Source of the DNA: Photobacterium kagoshimensis
GTDB taxonomy: Bacteria > Pseudomonadota > Gammaproteobacteria > Enterobacterales > Vibrionaceae
Assembly (NCBI RefSeq): GCF_050337045.1
Contig: NZ_JAKJSO010000008.1
Span: 434,001-498,000 of the forward strand
Direction of reading: 5' to 3'
Length of the DNA: 64,000 nt
Shown here: piece after piece, positions 9,077-17,249 of the stretch
How the letters are laid out: each line of letters opens with the position of its first letter
Numbering within the stretch: the stretch's first letter is position 1
The notes under the pieces: generated by a model
What the model was told of the DNA's origin: nothing
The model's database searches: none
Seen by the model: the letters and a program-made list of their open reading frames with translations, nothing else
Translations under genes and position numbers: made by a program

Positions 9077-10303
9077 CTATGCAGAAACGGTTTTATGTTG
9101 AGGTAAGCCGATAGAGATCAATGTCGTGACAACTAAGAAACCGAAGGATACCCACAGACATGCCGCTAGGCCTGCTTCTTGGTACACCCAGCCTGACAAG
9201 ATCGTCCCGATTAAGCGCCCCATCGCATTGGCCATATAGTAAAAACCGACATCTAGAGACACCCCATCACCTTCGGCGTAACTCACAATGAGGTATGAGT
9301 GCAGCGATGAATTAACTGCAAATACAGCGCCAAACACCAATAATCCGAACGCTATCGTGAATTGTGGTTGCCAATTATATTCAACCCCCAAAGCTATGGC
9401 ACCCGTAATCAAGGCCAATACAGCGACCCAAACCATGGCAACACGCCCATCAGGCACCACACCTTGTGCCTTGCCTGTAATGCGCGGCGCAAAACCTTGC
9501 ACAAAACCATAAGCGATCACCCAAAGAGCAAGGAAACCACCCACCCATAAATGCTCCCAACCAAACACTTGCCCTAGGTAAATAGGAAGCGCGACCACAA
9601 ACCAGACATCACGCGCACCGAACAAAAACATTCGAGCAGTTGACAAGATATTAATGCTACGACTCTTAGAGAAAATCTCTTTAAACTTGATGGCTTTTTT
9701 GGCTTTACCTAAGTCTTTTTCAAGCCAAGTCAAGCTCATGATGAGTACAGCCACCAGCACAGATCCCATTAGCACAACCGCACCTTGGAAGCCGAGCCAA
9801 GCCAGCAAGAGTCCACCTAAGAAGAAACCTGCACCTTTCAGGGCATTTTTCGACCCCGTCAGAATGGCAATCCACTTGTACAGCGCACCTTGTTGATCGT
9901 TCGGCACTAAGGTTTTGATCGCGCTTTTCGCACTCATCTTATTGAGATCTTTCGCTATTCCTGAAAGCGCTTGCGCGAGCATAACCCACAACACAGTCAG
10001 TGAATCAGCAGGTACGGCGAGCATGAACAAGGCCGAGACCTGCATGGCTAAACCAATATTCATGGTTTTATTTAAGCCAAGTCGCGCCCCCAGCCAACCA
10101 CCAATAAGGTTAGTGACGACACCGAAGAACTCATAAAACAAGAATAAAGACGCTATTTGCAGCGGTGTGTAACCCAAGTGATGAAAGTGCAACACCACTA
10201 GCATGCGTAACGCGCCATCGGTAACGGTAAAATTCCAGTAATTAAACGTTACCAAGATGTATTGGCGCACTTGCTGGGGTAATTGCGAAAAAGTCGCGAT
10301 CAT
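9077..10303 (-). CDS. arsJ: Organoarsenical efflux MFS transporter ArsJ
   Basis: Inner-membrane MFS protein of 408 residues with about 11-12 membrane segments. The N-terminal stretch (VRQYILVTFNYWNFTVTDGALRMLVVLHFH, read in pieces) and FYEFFGVVTNLIGGWLGARLG are hallmarks of ArsJ. In the described pathway, GAPDH acts on glyceraldehyde-3-phosphate with arsenate to give unstable 1-arseno-3-phosphoglycerate, which ArsJ exports, so the pair gives arsenate resistance without reduction. It lies 39 bp downstream of that GAPDH gene on the same strand, confirming the assignment. Confidence 0.93.
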   Translation of the reverse strand: MIATFSQLPQQVRQYILVTFNYWNFTVTDGALRMLVVLHFHHLGYTPLQIASLFLFYEFFGVVTNLIGGWLGARLGLNKTMNIGLAMQVSALFMLAVPADSLTVLWVMLAQALSGIAKDLNKMSAKSAIKTLVPNDQQGALYKWIAILTGSKNALKGAGFFLGGLLLAWLGFQGAVVLMGSVLVAVLIMSLTWLEKDLGKAKKAIKFKEIFSKSRSINILSTARMFLFGARDVWFVVALPIYLGQVFGWEHLWVGGFLALWVIAYGFVQGFAPRITGKAQGVVPDGRVAMVWVAVLALITGAIALGVEYNWQPQFTIAFGLLVFGAVFAVNSSLHSYLIVSYAEGDGVSLDVGFYYMANAMGRLIGTILSGWVYQEAGLAACLWVSFGFLVVTTLISIGLPQHKTVSA

Positions 10304-10342
10304 GTCTATGCCTTTTAACTCAACTAAGTATATCTACTTAAT

Positions 10343-11341
10343 TTATGCGCCCACTTTACGGATGAGTTCAGCGGTACGTGTTGCGTAGCCCATTTCGTTG
10401 TCATACCACGCGTATACTTTTACCATACGGTTATTCACAACCATGGTAGACAGCGCATCAACGATGGTTGAGCGCTGGTCACCTTTATAGTCAATCGATA
10501 CGAGAGGACGCGCTTCAAAACCGAGTACACCTTTCATTTCACCTGCTGCAGCTTCTTGCAGTAACGCATTAACTTCTTCCACAGTCGTATCACGACTCAC
10601 ATCAAAAATAATGTCGGTCAGCGAGGCATTTGCTAATGGTACACGTACCGCATGACCGTTAATTTTGCCTGCCAGTTCAGGGAAAATTTCAACAATCGCC
10701 GTCGCGGAACCTGTTGTGGTCGGGATCAAACTCATGCCACAAGCACGAGCACGGCGAAGATCTTTATGCGGGGCATCCAAAATTGTTTGGGTGTTGGTTA
10801 AATCATGAATTGTCGTAAATGAAGACTGCTCAATACCTAGCTTTTCATGAATCACTTTCACAATTGGGGCAATACAGTTAGTGGTACAGGATGCCGCTGT
10901 CACAATTTGGTGCAGTGCAGGATCGTAGAGGTTGTCGTTCACACCAACGACCACATTAAGAACACCCGCTTCTTTTACAGGGGCAGACACCACAACGCGT
11001 TTCACGCCTTGATCTAAATATTTTTGTAATAACGCTTTCTTACGGTGCACACCTGTCGCTTCTAGCACCACATCACAACCAGACCAGTCTACCGCATCAA
11101 TATCACGTTCTTGAGTACAGGTTATACGCTGGCCATTGGCAATAATGGTATTGCCATCAACCGTTACCGCATGCTCCCAGCGTCCTTGAATAGAATCAAA
11201 TTCCAATAAATGCCCTAAAGTGACAGCGTCACCTGCAACATCATTGATTTGTACAAACTCAACCTCTTTCCAATTAAATGCTGCACGCAATGCTAAGCGC
11301 CCAATACGACCAAAACCATTGATCCCAACTTTAATAGCCAT
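10343..11341 (-). CDS. ArsJ-associated glyceraldehyde-3-phosphate dehydrogenase
   Basis: A complete GAPDH of 332 residues: NAD-binding GFGRIGR at 9-15, catalytic Cys152 in SCTTNC and general base His179 in TTIHDLTNTQ, and WYDNEMGY near the C-terminus. The sequence type (FNWKEVEFVQINDVAGDAVTLGHLLEFDS, read in parts) and the next gene arsJ mark it as the dedicated arsenate-detoxifying copy rather than the glycolytic one. It is the first gene of a two-gene operon whose promoter region carries an inverted repeat at 11386-11409. A role in glycolysis is not excluded. Confidence 0.93.
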   Translation of the reverse strand: MAIKVGINGFGRIGRLALRAAFNWKEVEFVQINDVAGDAVTLGHLLEFDSIQGRWEHAVTVDGNTIIANGQRITCTQERDIDAVDWSGCDVVLEATGVHRKKALLQKYLDQGVKRVVVSAPVKEAGVLNVVVGVNDNLYDPALHQIVTAASCTTNCIAPIVKVIHEKLGIEQSSFTTIHDLTNTQTILDAPHKDLRRARACGMSLIPTTTGSATAIVEIFPELAGKINGHAVRVPLANASLTDIIFDVSRDTTVEEVNALLQEAAAGEMKGVLGFEARPLVSIDYKGDQRSTIVDALSTMVVNNRMVKVYAWYDNEMGYATRTAELIRKVGA

Positions 11342-11385
11342 GTGATTCCCTTTTCAGTATTTAACAAGTAACTGCCATTACATGC

Positions 11386-11409
11386 GAATTATCATATATA
11401 CGATAATTC
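11386..11409. promoter_or_regulatory. Inverted repeat upstream of the GAPDH/arsJ operon, candidate ArsR operator
   Basis: GAATTATC-N8-GATAATTC is a perfect inverted repeat, 45 bp before the GAPDH start codon, and is followed directly by TCATATGTAC (11408-11417). CATATGTA also occurs upstream of the ArsC-ArsR gene (19396-19405). A site for the ArsR domain encoded at 18506 is the simplest reading. The remaining 11410-11682 holds one more perfect palindrome, GGACA-AA-TGTCC at 11607-11618, in front of pnuC. Confidence 0.5.
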
Positions 11410-11682
11410 ATATGTACAACCTTATTCCGACTTTTTCGTAATCATTTTTAATGATTTAAGTAAAAACAACAGGCTACAAAGGACAAAATAGCACCGCCAA
11501 CACCTGTAAAAACAACAAATATGTGCGCTAAGCCAAGCTCAATCGATACATTCATTCGCTAAGCCGTGGGAAAATTCGCAAAATATGAACGCAGCCAATA
11601 TCAGTCGGACAAATGTCCTTAAGATAATAGAAGCAATTTCCTACACTAGCGCCATACCAATAATCACCCAAGGACATACATA

Positions 11683-12423
11683 ATGGACTTTATCGCTTGG
11701 TTCGATATCAATAACACTCTTATCAACATCCCTATTGGTGGCGGCTACGCTATGTCGTGGATTGAAGCCATCGGGACAATTTTTGGCTTACTATGCATTT
11801 GGAATGCCAGCCAAGAAAAAACGATTAACTACTTATTCGGCCTGATTAATGTCACGTTATTTGCCATTATTTTTTACCAAATTCAGTTATATGGCATTTT
11901 GCTACTGCAACTATTTTTCTTTTGCGCCAACCTTTATGGCTGGTACGCATGGACTAGACCTGCATCTGAAAATGGCGACATGCTTGAAGTACGTTGGCTC
12001 AGCAAACAAAAACTCTCTTACACTGTTGCGGTAAGCGTATTGGCCATAGGCCTCATGACAATGTACATCGACCCCTTCTTCTTAGCATTGGCCAACATCA
12101 GTGTAGATGGCTTGAATCTTCTGGGTGCAGACTTAGCCCGTCCAACGCTAGAGCCTGATGCATTCCCGTTCTGGGATTCCGTTATGACAGTGCTTTCTGT
12201 GGTCGCTCAAATCTTAATGACCCGTAAATATGTTGAGAACTGGATTTTATGGGTCGTGATCAACATTATTAGTGTGGGTATTTATGCCGCTCAGGGGGTT
12301 TATGCGCTATCTATCGAATACGCTATTTTACTATTCATTGCGATGAACGGTACTCGCACTTGGATGGGGACAGCAAAACAGAACCAAAATAAAACAACTG
12401 AAACAGCGAACGAGTTAGCGTAA
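11683..12423 (+). CDS. pnuC: Nicotinamide riboside transporter PnuC
   Basis: Inner-membrane protein of 246 residues with about seven membrane segments. PnuC features include the WIEAIGTIFGLLCIWNASQEKTINYLFGLINV region (read in parts), NLYGWYAW, the long WDSVMTVLSVVAQILMTRKYVENW stretch and YAAQGVY. It imports nicotinamide riboside for NAD salvage by facilitated diffusion. The stop overlaps the next start (TAATG at 12421-12425), so it is translationally coupled to a nucleoside phosphorylase. No NadR/NrtR box was recognised; a 12-bp palindrome GGACAAATGTCC is 65 bp upstream. Confidence 0.93.
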   Translation: MDFIAWFDINNTLINIPIGGGYAMSWIEAIGTIFGLLCIWNASQEKTINYLFGLINVTLFAIIFYQIQLYGILLLQLFFFCANLYGWYAWTRPASENGDMLEVRWLSKQKLSYTVAVSVLAIGLMTMYIDPFFLALANISVDGLNLLGADLARPTLEPDAFPFWDSVMTVLSVVAQILMTRKYVENWILWVVINIISVGIYAAQGVYALSIEYAILLFIAMNGTRTWMGTAKQNQNKTTETANELA

Positions 12424-13166
12424 TGAGCAACAACATCCAACAACCCCATATCGCTGTTAGCATTGCTGATGTTTCCGAAAAAGTGATCGTCTGTGGTGAG
12501 CCCGATAGAGTTAATAGAATCGCTAAGTTACTCGATAATAGCGAACAACTGGCTAATAACCGCGAATACCGAGTTGTTAGCGGTTATTACCAAGGCCAAA
12601 AAATCACGATTTGCAGCACGGGTATAGGTGCACCATCGGCAATTATTGCGCTTGAAGAATTAGCCTTGTGTGGCGCAAAGTATCTGGTTCGCGTTGGCTC
12701 TGCTGGCGCACTGCAACGTCACATTCAACTAGGTGAATTGATTATTGCTGAAGGTGCTGTGCGTGATGAAGGTGGTTCTAAGGCCTATATAGGCAATACT
12801 TACCCAGCTGTTGCTAGTCGTACTTTAACTGCAGGAATAGAAGGTTATTTACACCAACATAACTACCCTGCTCATTACGGCATAGTGCGTTCACACGACA
12901 GTTTCTACACCGACGACGAAGATGCTCTCTGCGAACATTGGAGTCGAAAAGGTGTGTTAGGTGCAGATATGGAAACATCGGCTTTATTCACGGTAGGAAG
13001 GCTACGCGGCCTGCAAGTTGCTTCTATTTTGAATAATGTTGTGCTCTACCAGCAAGATGTTCAAGAAGGTGTCAGTGAGTACGCCAATGCAAATGACACC
13101 ATGCAAAAAGGCGAAATAATGGCAGCGAAAGCCGCTCTATCTGCACTTTGCAGTATGACTTCGTAA
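12423..13166 (+). CDS. Nucleoside phosphorylase (PNP/UDP family), probably salvage partner of PnuC
   Basis: A 247-residue cytosolic enzyme of the NP-I fold. Family motifs are GEPDRVNRIA (phosphate loop), STGIGAPSAIIALEEL, RVGSAGALQ and the substrate-binding ADMETSALFTV. These phosphorylases cleave a nucleoside with phosphate to free base and (deoxy)ribose-1-phosphate. Uridine phosphorylase is the nearest style, but coupling to pnuC suggests nicotinamide riboside or a related nucleoside as substrate (inference). The ATG overlaps the pnuC stop by one base; a terminator follows at 13194. Confidence 0.85.
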   Translation: MSNNIQQPHIAVSIADVSEKVIVCGEPDRVNRIAKLLDNSEQLANNREYRVVSGYYQGQKITICSTGIGAPSAIIALEELALCGAKYLVRVGSAGALQRHIQLGELIIAEGAVRDEGGSKAYIGNTYPAVASRTLTAGIEGYLHQHNYPAHYGIVRSHDSFYTDDEDALCEHWSRKGVLGADMETSALFTVGRLRGLQVASILNNVVLYQQDVQEGVSEYANANDTMQKGEIMAAKAALSALCSMTS

Positions 13167-13193
13167 CCAAATGCTAAATAACTAAACAGATAG

Positions 13194-13217
13194 AGCCCAC
13201 ACGTTGGGCTTTATTTG
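13194..13217 (+). terminator. Terminator after the pnuC operon
   Basis: AGCCCA/TGGGCT stem (13194-13199/13205-13210) with a T-rich tail, 28 bp past the phosphorylase stop. Confidence 0.7.
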
Positions 13218-13433
13218 TTTTAGTGAACAAATAACACTGCGTCTATCAGTGCTGGTAGCTCTCTTGCTATTTTCTTTCGGCAGCGATAATAACAAGGAAA
13301 TGTAAAAAATAAAGTTATCATTTTCATCTATTTAATGAGGCGTAACCAAGAATTCCGGATTGAATATGCTTCAAAAGCAGAGCTTTGTTAATGTGTGTTT
13401 TTTATAATCTTAAGTATTTAGGATATGAACATC

Positions 13434-13871
13434 ATGTCTTCTGCGAAAAGCATAGTGACTATAAACGTAAGGCGTACCAAGCAGCTTGGTGAAACAACGT
13501 TAGGTAAATTAACAATAGAAGGTAAGAACAAAAGTTGGTTTGTCTTAGAACCAACTGGTCCTGATTCAACTGAAGAAGGTTCAGATAAAAGGATCAAAGC
13601 TGGAACATATAAAGTAGTACCATATAGCTCATCTAAATACCCTAATGTGTATGAATTAAAAAATGTACCAGGGAGGTCATTCATACTTATCCATGCTGGA
13701 AATTATCATAAAGATACGCTTGGGTGTTTGATGCCAGGAAAGACTTGGGGAAGTGTTGGCGATAAACATTATTATGTGGGTAATAGTAAAGCGGCACTAA
13801 AAGAAATTTTCTCTGAAATAGCAAATAATCAAAATATTCAAATAAAAATAACCAATCACCTTGAGGAGTAG
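13434..13871 (+). CDS. DUF5675-family protein
   Basis: A 145-residue protein of the DUF5675 type: GKLTIEGKNKSWFVLEP, IKAGTYKVVPYSS, NVPGRSFILIHAGNYHKDTLGCLMPG and a final helix. The conserved His in IHAGNYHKDTLGC and the following Cys resemble an L,D-transpeptidase-like active region (inference). Relatives are often found in phages and near secretion loci. There is no signal peptide. AGGA lies ten bases before the ATG at 13434, whereas the ATG at 13425 is only one base from it. The gene and its neighbour are more AT-rich than the flanks, suggesting recent acquisition. The next gene starts four bases after its stop. Confidence 0.75.
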   Translation: MSSAKSIVTINVRRTKQLGETTLGKLTIEGKNKSWFVLEPTGPDSTEEGSDKRIKAGTYKVVPYSSSKYPNVYELKNVPGRSFILIHAGNYHKDTLGCLMPGKTWGSVGDKHYYVGNSKAALKEIFSEIANNQNIQIKITNHLEE

Positions 13872-13874
13872 TCT

Positions 13875-14369
13875 ATGTTGAAGAAACAACTAATATTACT
13901 TTTATTCCTCATTGTTGCAACGCCTGCTTTCGCTTTGTCAGCAAAGGTTAAGCTAAATCATACATGGATGAATGATAACTACCAATCAATACAGCTTCAA
14001 TTACAAGGTGGTGAAGACTTTTCAGTTATACCATTGATAAATACATTGGTTGAAATATGGTTGAAACGAGATGGTGCTATTTCTGGTGAGGTTTCTCCAT
14101 TAATTGTCGTGGCGCTAGTAAATAATGCTGAACCTACATTAACTCTTCTTTCAGAGCATCCAGAATCATTTGAAAAATGGCTTAATGAGCTAGAAGGAAT
14201 GGTTTTTACAGATCATGTTGGAACTGAATCTGGAAAACTAAAAAAGCTGAAATATAATGCAGTTGAATCAATGCGAACTTATTCTGCAGGTGGGAGGCCT
14301 GAACTGGTTGTATATGCAGAGCAGTTAATTCGACGGCTTGAGAGTATATCCGTTCGAGCTGTAGATTAG
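13875..14369 (+). CDS. Exported protein of unknown function, partner of the DUF5675 gene
   Basis: A 164-residue protein with a clear signal peptide (MLKKQLILLLFLIVATPAFA), so periplasmic. The mature part is helical and acidic, with segments like LINTLVEIWLKRDGAISGEVSPLIVVALVNN and a basic C-terminal helix. I recognise no domain. GAGGAG overlapping the end of the preceding gene serves as its ribosome binding site, so the two form an operon. The arrangement of a small putative peptidoglycan-related protein followed by a periplasmic partner resembles effector/immunity pairs, but there is no direct evidence. Confidence 0.7.
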   Translation: MLKKQLILLLFLIVATPAFALSAKVKLNHTWMNDNYQSIQLQLQGGEDFSVIPLINTLVEIWLKRDGAISGEVSPLIVVALVNNAEPTLTLLSEHPESFEKWLNELEGMVFTDHVGTESGKLKKLKYNAVESMRTYSAGGRPELVVYAEQLIRRLESISVRAVD

Positions 14370-14584
14370 CCCTGGGTATAAGAATCCAAGAAAATACTAG
14401 GTAATCAAGGTGATACGTTACACTCGGCGGTTTTGGTATGAAGTTCGGTGTGCTTTGCTGGTTCAGTGGGGCACACCTTATTGCAAGTGGTAGCTGTATC
14501 TGTGATCGGCGCAACAATGCAGTTCTACTGATACATGTATCATTTTGCACCTCCTTAGTTCTAACCTCCGTTTCACCACTTACT

Positions 14585-15265
14585 ATGCAGTTGAAGCCTT
14601 ACCAAACAGGTCGATTTACCGAAACCTTAAACGCGCTCTATGAAGATTTTCGTAACGCTTTTTACCAGTGTCACCTTTACAGTCGATTTTACCAAGCTGG
14701 CGAAGCAATACTGCAACAAGGTCAGCCTGTCAAACACATCTATCTTGTGTCTGTAGGCCGAGTATCGATGCACATCTCAGCAATGAATGCTCGGTGCTTT
14801 CAATTAGGTGAGGTGGACTGCGATCATCATATTTTTGGCGAAATGGAACTATTTTCTCAAACGGCATGCCAATGGAATGTCGTGGCAGAAGAACAGCTAG
14901 AAGTTGACGTTATTTGTTTAAAGTCTGTTGCCGAACTCATCACTCACCGTCCTGAATTCGCCCTATTTTTTGCCAGCGCTCTAGCAAATGACTACCAAGA
15001 TTCATTAGATATTTATACCTATCGATTATTACACTCCATTACGTACAACATTGCGTATGACTTATGGCACCGCTACCAAGAGAAGGTCATCTTGGGCTCA
15101 TTTGATAAAGCCGAGCAAGAAGCCGAGCGCTTTGGTACATCAAGCCGAGTGTATCGTCGCGCTGTTAAAGAATTAATCGATAAGGGCTTAATCTCGAAAA
15201 CCAACGGGGAAATAAAAATCGTTGATATTGAAGCGCTCAAATCCTTCATTTTTGACTGTGAATAA
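14585..15265 (+). CDS. Crp/Fnr-family transcriptional regulator
   Basis: A 226-residue regulator with an N-terminal cyclic-nucleotide-binding-like beta-barrel (about 35-130: GEAILQQGQPVKHIYLVSVGRVSMHI ... FGEMELFSQ) and a C-terminal winged helix (GTSSRVYRRAVKELIDKGLISKTNGEIKIVD). No N-terminal Cys cluster of the FNR type is present. The layout is closest to YeiL-like proteins. I chose the ATG at 14585 because the 49 residues upstream in frame do not look like a domain; no strong Shine-Dalgarno marks either start. It converges on the DcuC-type transporter, which it could regulate (inference). Confidence 0.82.
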   Translation: MQLKPYQTGRFTETLNALYEDFRNAFYQCHLYSRFYQAGEAILQQGQPVKHIYLVSVGRVSMHISAMNARCFQLGEVDCDHHIFGEMELFSQTACQWNVVAEEQLEVDVICLKSVAELITHRPEFALFFASALANDYQDSLDIYTYRLLHSITYNIAYDLWHRYQEKVILGSFDKAEQEAERFGTSSRVYRRAVKELIDKGLISKTNGEIKIVDIEALKSFIFDCE

Positions 15266-15315
15266 TGCCAAGCTTAACCCTTCAATAACCCACAGAATAA
15301 AAATAACGCGCAGAA

Positions 15316-15353
15316 AAAAGCCTGACACTTTCAACTTCATCGATCAGGCTTTT
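15316..15353. terminator. Bidirectional terminator between Crp-like gene and dcuC
   Basis: AAAAGCCTGA ... TCAGGCTTTT, a perfect 10-bp stem with A-run and T-run, between convergent genes. Confidence 0.8.
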
Positions 15354-15360
15354 ATGATGG

Positions 15361-16755
15361 CTAAATGGCCATAGGTAGGGAAAGAACACTTAAGATAATA
15401 TTAACCGCCAGCCCAAATGTAATCGGCGGAATAGTTCGCTTGATCAGATCAAACGGTGACACCTTTGCCATACCAGATGAAGCAACGATAACCCCAGCAA
15501 CCGGTGACATCGCACGACAAGCATTGGAAGCCTGCTGCATTGGCATGACCAGATAAACACCATTGATACCCATGCCATCAGCAATTTTAGGGATCAGCTC
15601 TACGAAGGCATAGAAAGCTGCGTTACCTGAACCCGTTAAGAAGGCTACCGCCCCCGTTAAGCCAACCAGCGCCAACATCATAGCTGTAGGGCCAAAGCCA
15701 ACTTGCGAGGCTGATTCGATCAGCATATTAATCGCGCCGATAGCTTTCAGGCTCTGAGCAAACACCCCCGCACCAACCAGAATTAAAACCACAGGCAGCG
15801 CATCTTCCATCCCTTTAACAATCGCACTCATACCGTCCATGGCTATACGACCACTGCGATGACGAATCGCCTCCAAAGCCATCGCTGTAAACAAACATAG
15901 AATAGCGATAGTACCAATGTTCATGGTGACGCCTTCAATCAGCCCTAGCTCACCGCTGGTAATAATGAGCACAATAATAGGCAACATTGGCAACCAACCG
16001 TAAAAGCCCGGCGCTTTACCTTCGACTTCTGCGGTACGCACATCAACGTTTTTAAGATCGACTCTCTTAGTGTTGCCGTGTTGAAACAACCCCTCTTTCT
16101 TGTCCATATACTGCTGCCAAAAATAGTGGGCAGCCGCCATCGCGAGCATGCTTGGAATAGCCAAAGGAATTTGATACTTCAAGGTGTAGATCTCAACTGA
16201 CATACCCACGTTTTCAGCCGCAATCACCGAGTCGACAGCAAGCGGCGAGAAGCTGATGGTTGCCGTCGTTGCGATAGCAGCAGCAATTGAAATAGCAGGT
16301 AACCCAAGTGCATTTAGAACGGGAAACAAAGTCGACATCAGCAAGACTGCAAGACTGGTTGCCCCAAACCCTGCTAGTGAGATAAAGCTACCAATAAGAA
16401 AAGTTACCGCTAGCAATAAATAAGGTTTATTGATACCACCAAGCAGTCTAAGTGCATTATTAATAACAATGTCGTTAGCGCCGATGTACGTCATATAACG
16501 GGCATAAGCTAACAAGGCAAACAGGATCAGCCCCATGCCACCGAAACGATTGTTGAACATTAGGTTCATCGATTCAAAAATATCCAGCCACGCATTACCA
16601 CTGGATTTGGCTTCAGGTATAACGGGTAGACCCATCACAGCACAAACAGCCATTAATACCGCCGCCCCTAAAAATAGAGTGGCAATTGCGTTATATTTTT
16701 TCAAAATGGCGAATCCGACTATGGATACGACAAGTATGGAGATAAATATGCTCAT
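15361..16755 (-). CDS. dcuC: C4-dicarboxylate transporter, DcuC family
   Basis: A 464-residue inner-membrane transporter with about 12 membrane segments. The family pattern is seen in FGGMGLILFALLAYARYMTYIGAND, SLAGFGATSLAVLLMS, GSGNAAFYAFVELIP and MQQASNACRAMSPVAGVIVASSG (read in parts). DcuC proteins export succinate and exchange fumarate/malate during anaerobic growth. The ATG at 16755 has GAGGAAG seven bases upstream; a longer frame from 16812 lacks one. An FNR-like box lies 65 bp upstream. An exact substrate other than C4-dicarboxylates is possible within the family. Confidence 0.88.
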   Translation of the reverse strand: MSIFISILVVSIVGFAILKKYNAIATLFLGAAVLMAVCAVMGLPVIPEAKSSGNAWLDIFESMNLMFNNRFGGMGLILFALLAYARYMTYIGANDIVINNALRLLGGINKPYLLLAVTFLIGSFISLAGFGATSLAVLLMSTLFPVLNALGLPAISIAAAIATTATISFSPLAVDSVIAAENVGMSVEIYTLKYQIPLAIPSMLAMAAAHYFWQQYMDKKEGLFQHGNTKRVDLKNVDVRTAEVEGKAPGFYGWLPMLPIIVLIITSGELGLIEGVTMNIGTIAILCLFTAMALEAIRHRSGRIAMDGMSAIVKGMEDALPVVLILVGAGVFAQSLKAIGAINMLIESASQVGFGPTAMMLALVGLTGAVAFLTGSGNAAFYAFVELIPKIADGMGINGVYLVMPMQQASNACRAMSPVAGVIVASSGMAKVSPFDLIKRTIPPITFGLAVNIILSVLSLPMAI

Positions 16756-16819
16756 TACTTCCTCATAAGCAGTGTTTAAAAACAACGAGGATGTATATCT
16801 CAGAGCATGCAACTGAATG

Positions 16820-16833
16820 TTGATTTATATCAT
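16820..16833. promoter_or_regulatory. FNR-like box upstream of dcuC
   Basis: TTGAT-TTAT-ATCAT matches the FNR consensus TTGAT-N4-ATCAA in nine of ten positions and lies 65 bp before the dcuC start, a suitable distance for activation. This agrees with known FNR control of DcuC in enterobacteria. The rest of 16834-17102 shows no further identified feature. Confidence 0.5.
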
Positions 16834-17102
16834 GAGTTGCATATACGTATAGTGTTGCTTGCATGAAGGATCTTGTTTCTCAGTCTATGGTCACATTTTG
16901 AAACATTCGCTTAATTTTTATTAATCTCTTGCTTAAAACCAATAAAGCACAGTGATAAATCAAAAATCTTTACAAGGTATTATTTACTACTTGAACTGAT
17001 TTACTATCGCGTCAATGATCGATTTTGCTTTAAATTTAACCAATCAATGACTAATCCGACATTTGTTTAAATTAATTTCCTCACACGCTCAGACGATAAT
17101 GA

Positions 17103-17144
17103 GCTCGTTAGGCTCATCACGAGCGATTTTGGTGCCCTTAAGGG
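17103..17144 (+). promoter_or_regulatory. Hairpins in the possible leader of qnr
   Basis: GCTCGT/ACGAGC (17103-17108/17119-17124) followed by GATTTT, then the palindrome CCCTTAAGGG (17135-17144), about 105-145 bp before the qnr start. The arrangement could be a leader or attenuator, or the end of an unseen transcript. No canonical LexA box (CTG-N10-CAG) is present between it and qnr. Confidence 0.3.
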
Positions 17145-17249
17145 GGTATTTTGAAGGGTTTTAATCTGTTGTTTTTTCAGGATTTTAATTTCTGGTTTTT
17201 CAACGTTATCAGATGCTAGTCTGCATGAATTATTTAACGGAGTTTACCT

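Noticed and set aside
17166..17180. CTG ... CAG before qnr as a LexA box
   Set aside because: Spacing is nine bases, not ten, and the interior (TTGTTTTTT) does not fit the LexA consensus.
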